Source: Ochotona curzoniae
Lineage: Eukaryota > Chordata > Mammalia > Lagomorpha > Ochotonidae
NCBI RefSeq assembly: GCF_017591425.1
Contig: NW_024467106.1
Coordinates: forward strand, 26,960,501 to 27,024,500
Length of the DNA stretch: 64,000 nucleotides
Direction of reading: 5' to 3'
Shown: piece after piece, positions 58,841 to 64,000 of the stretch
Layout: each line of letters starts with the position of its first letter
How positions within the stretch are numbered: the stretch's first letter is position 1
Program-made: the position numbers and the translations under genes
Notes under the pieces: model-generated
Seen by the model: only the letters and a program-made list of their open reading frames with translations
Told to the model about the DNA's origin: nothing
Database searches by the model: none

Positions 58841-61800
58841 GCTGGGGGCGTCGGGGGCGGGGAGGGGGTCGAGGGGACGGCGCGGGCGGCGAGCCGAGAA
58901 GGCGGAGCGACGCGTGGGCTCCGGGTCCGCCCCGAGAGGCGGCCGCGCGGGCGAAGGACCGGGGCGCGCGGGCTCGCGGGACAAGGCGCGCGGGCGCGGG
59001 CCGGAGGGCTCGGCCGCCTCGTCTCCCGCCCTCGGAAGGCCGGGCGTTCGGTCGCGCCGCTGGCCCCTGCCGAGTCCCGAGTCGCGTGGGGGCGGAGCTG
59101 CCCGCGGCCACCGCTTCCTGAGAGTCGGGGATACCCCTCCCGGACGTCACGGAGGAGCCGAGGCGGCGGTGGCGGCCCGGGGCTCATCCTGCACTTGCAT
59201 CACGGGTGCAGCGGCAGCTGCCCTGCTCCTTTGTGGCTTTTTCCCCTGTTGAGTAACTGCTTTGTTAACTGAAAATACCATGACGGGCCAGTGTGATCAC
59301 CAGCTTCAGACCTCAAAGAAAGTGAAGCTGTCAGGCAAGAGGGAGACTCCCCCGGCCGGCTGCGATGCTATCGGGTGGGTGGGTGTGTAGAGAAGCAGTT
59401 GACAGTTTCCACGTATTACTTCTTGTCTAACTCTTCGCTCCCCGTCCCCTCCCGCCCAAGGTTTAAAAATACTTTTTATTTCCATGCAGGACAAATTTCA
59501 TCAGTGTCGTGCACCCCACCCATCCACCCTCTCCCCTCCTTGTTCTGTTTAAACTCTCAGGCCGAATATGGGTCACTAGAGGCAGGCACCCCTGAATCAG
59601 GTGTAGTTTTTAGGACATGTGACGTCTTTCAGCCAGTTTGTGAGTTCTGGCCTTCTTGGCAATAGGCAAGAATCATGGACAGGAAGCTGTGTCCTGGTTT
59701 ATCTTAGGGCTTAGTTCCTGGCGGGGCGTGAGTGCCTTCCGGGCTTCTGTCTTGATGAATTCTCTCTCCACTCCACCCCTTGTGCCAGATCTTTGCCTTT
59801 CTGCGCCAGGGTGCCAGTGCCTGCTCTGGTGTGCCCTGCTCAGGCTGAGGGGCTTTGATCTGGTGGTCCCAGCCCTCAGCCTGGTACAGATCTCTCGGGC
59901 AGGAGAACAGTCCGGCTGAGCTTGGGGAGTTCAGTGGCAGCTTTTCTGCATCCTCTTGGAAGGTCCTGGGGGCAGAGGAGGCGGTTACAAGCTGGGACCA
60001 GGTCTCCGGCCTCATTTTAGGTCCTCAAATATGTAATTTTTCGTGCGACCCAAGCGGAGTTACTTTTTCTCTCTCTCCTTTTTTTTTTCCCCCAAATTAA
60101 TGTTTATTTTCTATATCTTCTAAAAAGCTGCTTTACTAGAAAGGCAGGCATGATACTCCCCAGACATATGCAATATGACAGTTTCAGTCATTTGGGTGGC
60201 TTTTTCAATGAATGCTTTAATGATTATGAAAATACGATGAAGACGTTAAGGCTCTGTTTTTGGACGGTCAGGTGGAGCGAGGCCACTTTGTGAAGTGTTG
60301 GAAGCCTTTCAGAGTGTGTCCTTTTTCTGGAAGAGGGAGGTGCATGCACTGCCTGCTTTACACACGCGCCGTGAAGCAAGCAGCTAGTTTCTGCTTCCCT
60401 CACACTTTTGGGAGCCAATCTGTTAGAGACTCTGTAAAGGAATGGTTACAGATTCGCGAGATAATTCCCTTTAATTTTGTTTTAGATTTGTAGGCCCAAT
60501 CTGCCTGTAAGAAAGAAAGTACTGTTTCTCTTGGAAAGTAAAAATAAGGAATCTGTGGGACTTGTTGTATGTGTGATAAGGCAATCACTCAAGCAACCTG
60601 GGATTTCAAAATTGCTTTAAATGCTCTGCTCATGAAGCCACGGCACAGAATCCTGTTAGTGAGTCTTATTAATGCAAAGATCCGCAGAGGAAAGGTGTTT
60701 TAAAAAAAAAAAAAACCTCAAGCCAGAAGTTGTTAACTAAGGGGACGATAGAAAGGAAAAGTGAAAGCATTGTTTGTGAAACCTGGGTTTTCTAGCACAA
60801 CTGTGGGCTTTGTGTATTGCATTTACAGCGCATCTATAAAATTTGGTACCTTCAGGTAGCTTTTGGTACTTAAGAGCTACCTGGATTAGGAACCTGGGCT
60901 GTTGGAGTCATCTTGTGTCTGATGTGCCTGTAACATCATCCCTTCCTTGTCCAGTCCATCACTGACAGATGAATGTTTCTAGAAGGGAGCTTTTGTTGTG
61001 TCCCTCTTAGCCCTAAACGTCTTCAGCAGCTGCCTTGTGTCTACACCAAAACCCCAGAGCCTCTTGGATGTCCTGGACAAGCTGCCATCCTCACTGATCT
61101 TGAGGCATCCTTCCAGCCTTCCACGTTGGTTTGTAGTTTGCCTTCCTACAGCATCTCATTGCTTCCTGTTCTCTACTTACTGCCTCCTTACACTGTCCCC
61201 TAACCTGGCTCCAGGCGAGAGCTCAGAGTGCGGTGTGGTCCTCCTCATCTGGCTTGTCTCTGTGCTCTTGTGCCTACCCCTGTTCCCCCTGCCAGGCCAA
61301 GCCCCAGCCCACACCTTTCTCCAAGTTACTTTGGCAACCAAGAATATTCAGTTCTGCTAGTAAATGTACGTAAAATGTTGTCTCACCTAATTTGAATTTG
61401 AATAGAGAGCAGCCATAATAGAAGGAACACATTCTGTGGACTCGGATATTCTTGGCTGGAGTGGATTTCTGAGATCATACCTGAGTTGTTTTCTTTACGT
61501 GAACTTTTGTTAGTCCTGTTTGAACATCCCCTGTCAAGGTGTCTGCCACAGGCCCAGACAGTTGTGTGATCGCACAAGGAAATGGCAGTTTGGCGTGTAC
61601 CTGCTATATCTGCGTAGGAAGATTTGCTATGATTTTTTTTCCTGATAGACTTTTGGTTTGACTGTTAACTCTTGGTGTTTGCTGATTTCTCTCAATGGTG
61701 AATTGGATGCTGGAGGCCAGGAAATATTAGTGTCAGTTTCTTTGGAAAAAAATTTTTTTTAAAGTTTAGAAAATTGAGAGCCTTTCATGACATCTATGTA

Positions 61801-61903
61801 TAACCAGTTAACTACAAAAAATTTTTAAATTGCTGTTTTTTTTAATTTATTTTTATTATTTTTGTATTGGGGCTGTTTTTTCTAAAACATTTAAAAAACA
61901 GAT

Positions 61904-61965
61904 ATGTGTATATATAGATATATATCTATCTATATATCTATATATATCTATATATAGATATGGAG
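61904..61965. repeat. Palindromic TATATAGATATA-type simple repeat
   Basis: Alternating TA with GATA/TATC units, largely self-complementary. Confidence 0.8.
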
Positions 61966-62552
61966 AGATGTATATAAAGACAGACACACACATATATGTA
62001 TGCAGAGGTAAACTTAGCAAAATGTTTTGGAATTTGAATTTGTTAGAATTTTTAGGTAAAAGTCCATGTGATTTGGAATATTATATTTTAACAAGGAAGA
62101 AACAGTGTAATAGATCAGGAAAGACTTTTTATGTTACAGAAAATTCTAGAAAAAAAGCCTGAGATGGAAATTTACTGTGTGGTAGAAATGCTGATTGTAT
62201 TTTTAGTCTTATTAAATAATTTTTTTTATCCATTACTAGTAATAAGTAAGGACAGGCCTGTGATCTGGTTAGGAAAATAGTTTACTTTGTCGTATTTTCC
62301 CCAATCACTGGCAAACTCTGAAGGACTGACAGTTTGGGGGAGAAGTGCCCTTACTCATTTGTGATAAATAATCCAGGATTTTATTTATGCCTGGAATACA
62401 ACACCTGCATTGTAGGAAGAGTTGACTGATGAAGTCACTGTTTATAAAATAGAATTGTGTAACCTTTGCCATCATCCCTACTCAGAAAAACAGAGGTGCC
62501 TCATGTGCACAAGTTGAGGCTCCTCAGCATCTTCTCCCGCAGTGAGGTGCTC

Positions 62553-62582
62553 TGTGTGTGACAGAAGCTGCCTTGGGAGGTG

Positions 62583-62619
<37 letters not shown>

Positions 62620-62745
62620 AGTGTGACAGAAGCTGCCTTGGGAGGTGCTGTGTATGTGTGTGTGTGTGTGTGTGAGTGTGACAGAAGCTGCCTTGGGAGG
62701 TGCTGTGTATGTCTCTGTGTGTGTGTGAGTGTGGCAGAAGCTGCC
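62553..62745 (+). repeat. Compound GT minisatellite
   Basis: A core GTGACAGAAGCTGCC starts at 62558, 62623 and 62678, with a variant (GTGGCAG...) at 62731. (GT)n spacers of variable length separate them, so the period falls from 65 to 53 bp. Confidence 0.9.
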
Positions 62746-63152
62746 GTGAAGCTGCTTCTGTGTCAGTACATCTTTTATTGGGGGCGGGGTGGGGGCTGAG
62801 AATTTTGGTCAGTAATATGATAGTGTTGGGCTCATTTTATGTTTTTTAAAGGATCTCTCAGGTTCTGGAGTAGAATGCATTGGGCCGGCTCTGCCCCGGT
62901 GTCCCAAGTCACCCCTGGTGACTGTGGTCCAGGGGTACATTCACTCTCTTGTGGATTAACACGTGTGCTTTCAATAGTCATATTAGTAGCAAAATGACAT
63001 TAAATGCTTGGGCTGCCTGGTAGTTAACTGTAGTGGGATGGTGATGTTCTAAGAGATAATGTGTGGCCAGCAGCATAACCCTTTGTCTGCCTCATAGAAA
63101 CATGCAGAAGCCAGAGAGTTCAAATGTTATTTTTTCTTTAGGATTGGGATTT

Positions 63153-63470
63153 TTAAATTTATTATTTTTTTTATTGGAAAGTCAAATATAAAGAGAGAAG
63201 GAGAGACAGAGGATCTGCTGTCTGCTGGTTCACTCCCCAAGGAATTGCCATGGCCAGAGCTGAGCTGATCTGAAGCCAGAAGCCAGGAGTTTCTTCCAAG
63301 ACTCCCATGTGGATGTGGGGTCCCAAGGCTCTGGGCCGTCCCCAATTGCTTTCCCAGACCACAAGCAGGGAGCTGGATGGCAAGTGGAGCACCTGTGACA
63401 TGAACTGGTGCCCCTATGGAATCTTGGTGTAAGGTGAGGACTTGAGTTACTATGGTACTGCGCCAGGTCC
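63153..63470 (-). mobile_element. C-type SINE, reverse copy with short duplication
   Basis: attggaaagtcaaatataaag ... gtactgcgccaggtcc, flanked by TGGGATTT at 63145-63152 and 63471-63478. Confidence 0.9.
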
Positions 63471-63620
63471 TGGGATTTGTTTTTATATGTTCATTTGAGT
63501 ATGAATGAGTCAGATATAGGCTTCACACAATTACCAAACTTACATTGGGTTGGATGCTGTTGTTGACCGCTCTTCAGTTCCCCTCTGTCCTTATTGAATG
63601 TTGGGTATAAACCAGTTCTG

Positions 63621-63958
63621 GGGCCCGGCGCTGTGGCCTAGCAGCTAAAGTCCTTGCCTTGAATGTGCCTGGATCCCATATGGGTGCTGATTCTAATTCT
63701 GGTGGCTCCACTTCCCATCCAGCTTTCTGCTGTGGCCTGGGAAGGCAGTCAAGGACGGCCCAAGGCTTTGGGACCCTGCACCCGTGTGGGAGACCCGGAA
63801 GAAGTTCCTGGTTCCCGGCTTCGGATTGGTACAGCACTGGCCATTGCGCTCACTTAGGGAGTGAATCATCGGACGGAAGATGCTCCTCTCTGTTTCTCCT
63901 CCTCTCTGTATATCTGACTTTGTAATAAAAATAAATAAATCTTAAAAAAAAAAAAAAA
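63621..63958 (+). mobile_element. Young pika-type SINE
   Basis: gggcccggcgctgtggccta ... taaataaatcttaaaaaaa, flanked by CAGTTCTG at 63613-63620 and 63959-63966. Its 5' end is the best species marker in the window. Confidence 0.95.
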
Positions 63959-64000
63959 CAGTTCTGAAGTGTAGCAGCTGAGGCAAGGCTGTCCCCTTCA

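Larger units (their letters stand above)
52560..59240. promoter_or_regulatory. Broad CpG-rich domain over the NR4A3 promoter region
   Basis: From exon 2 through intron 1, the promoter and the upstream block at 58.1-59.2 kb the sequence is persistently GC- and CpG-rich. CpG depletion, the rule elsewhere in this window, returns after about 59.25 kb. Stretches around 52.8-53.0 and 57.7-58.0 kb are weaker. The extent of several kilobases is long for one promoter and suggests several start sites or a developmental-type domain. No CpG ratio was computed. Confidence 0.7.
59391..63140. other. Right flank upstream of NR4A3
   Basis: Ordinary CpG-poor sequence with an (ATATCT)-type tract at 61904-61965 and a GT-rich minisatellite at 62553-62745. 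No exon or SINE is recognised. It may be the intron of the inferred divergent transcript. Confidence 0.5.

Noticed and set aside
58509..59150. A 213-codon minus-strand ORF in the upstream island
   Set aside because: Composition is Pro/Arg/Ala and includes a (Ser-Leu)n run translated from the (GA)n microsatellite, so it is not a credible protein.
62582..62745. CRISPR-like repeat-spacer array
   Set aside because: The repeats are separated by GT microsatellite of variable length in a mammalian genome, so it is a minisatellite.

Overview
The window is mammalian nuclear DNA, almost certainly from a lagomorph and most likely a pika (Ochotona). Two things point there. The interspersed repeats are lagomorph C-type SINEs (tRNA-derived, starting GGGCCCGG..., with a B-box-like GGTTCTAATCCC and an AATAAA-type tail), and the youngest copies have the GGCCTAGC-GCTAAAGT style of 5' end that I associate with pika. 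The only protein-coding gene I can prove is the vertebrate orphan nuclear receptor NR4A3 (NOR-1), on the minus strand. The species call rests on remembered SINE consensus sequences, not on a search.

Layout. Positions 1 to about 14.46 kb are intergenic DNA downstream of NR4A3. They are full of SINEs, two oppositely oriented L1 3' ends and a HAL1-like (ORF1-only) LINE remnant. NR4A3 runs from about 14.47 kb (3' UTR end) to about 56.6 kb (promoter). Its six coding exons can be joined exactly: 50355-49369, 45859-45730, 45285-45113, 34509-34310, 31760-31582 and 17729-17482. The sum is 1,917 nt, giving 638 residues plus stop, and every splice phase agrees. A 177-bp non-coding exon 2 (52760-52584) and a GC-rich exon 1 (about 56605-56310) lie upstream. 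A small alternative first coding exon (51636-51609) would add ten residues in frame. The introns carry SINEs, MIR, MER5A-like and MaLR-like LTR remnants. No lagomorph SINE is recognisable between about 44.27 and 63.15 kb, which covers all 5' exons and the promoter.

A very broad CpG-rich domain covers about 52.56-59.24 kb, with a separate island over coding exon 3. It holds a cluster of three CRE-like sites next to a TATA-like motif, the expected immediate-early promoter of NR4A3. About 2 kb further upstream, around 58.5-58.8 kb, is a second promoter-like block: a perfect four-tract G-quadruplex/SP1 array, a CArG-like site, a consensus MEF2 site, a YY1-type motif and a strong plus-strand splice donor. 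I infer a divergent plus-strand transcript. A 36-codon ORF with a good Kozak context at 59280 is the only coding hint on that side.

Functionally the window is one activity-induced transcription-factor locus and its regulatory surroundings. NR4A3 binds NBRE/NurRE DNA elements and acts without a classical ligand. I found no undescribed multi-gene system. The best second-look items are the divergent promoter block with its small ORF, the alternative first coding exon overlapping an AP-1 site, the ORF1-only LINE, and two inverted SINE pairs.
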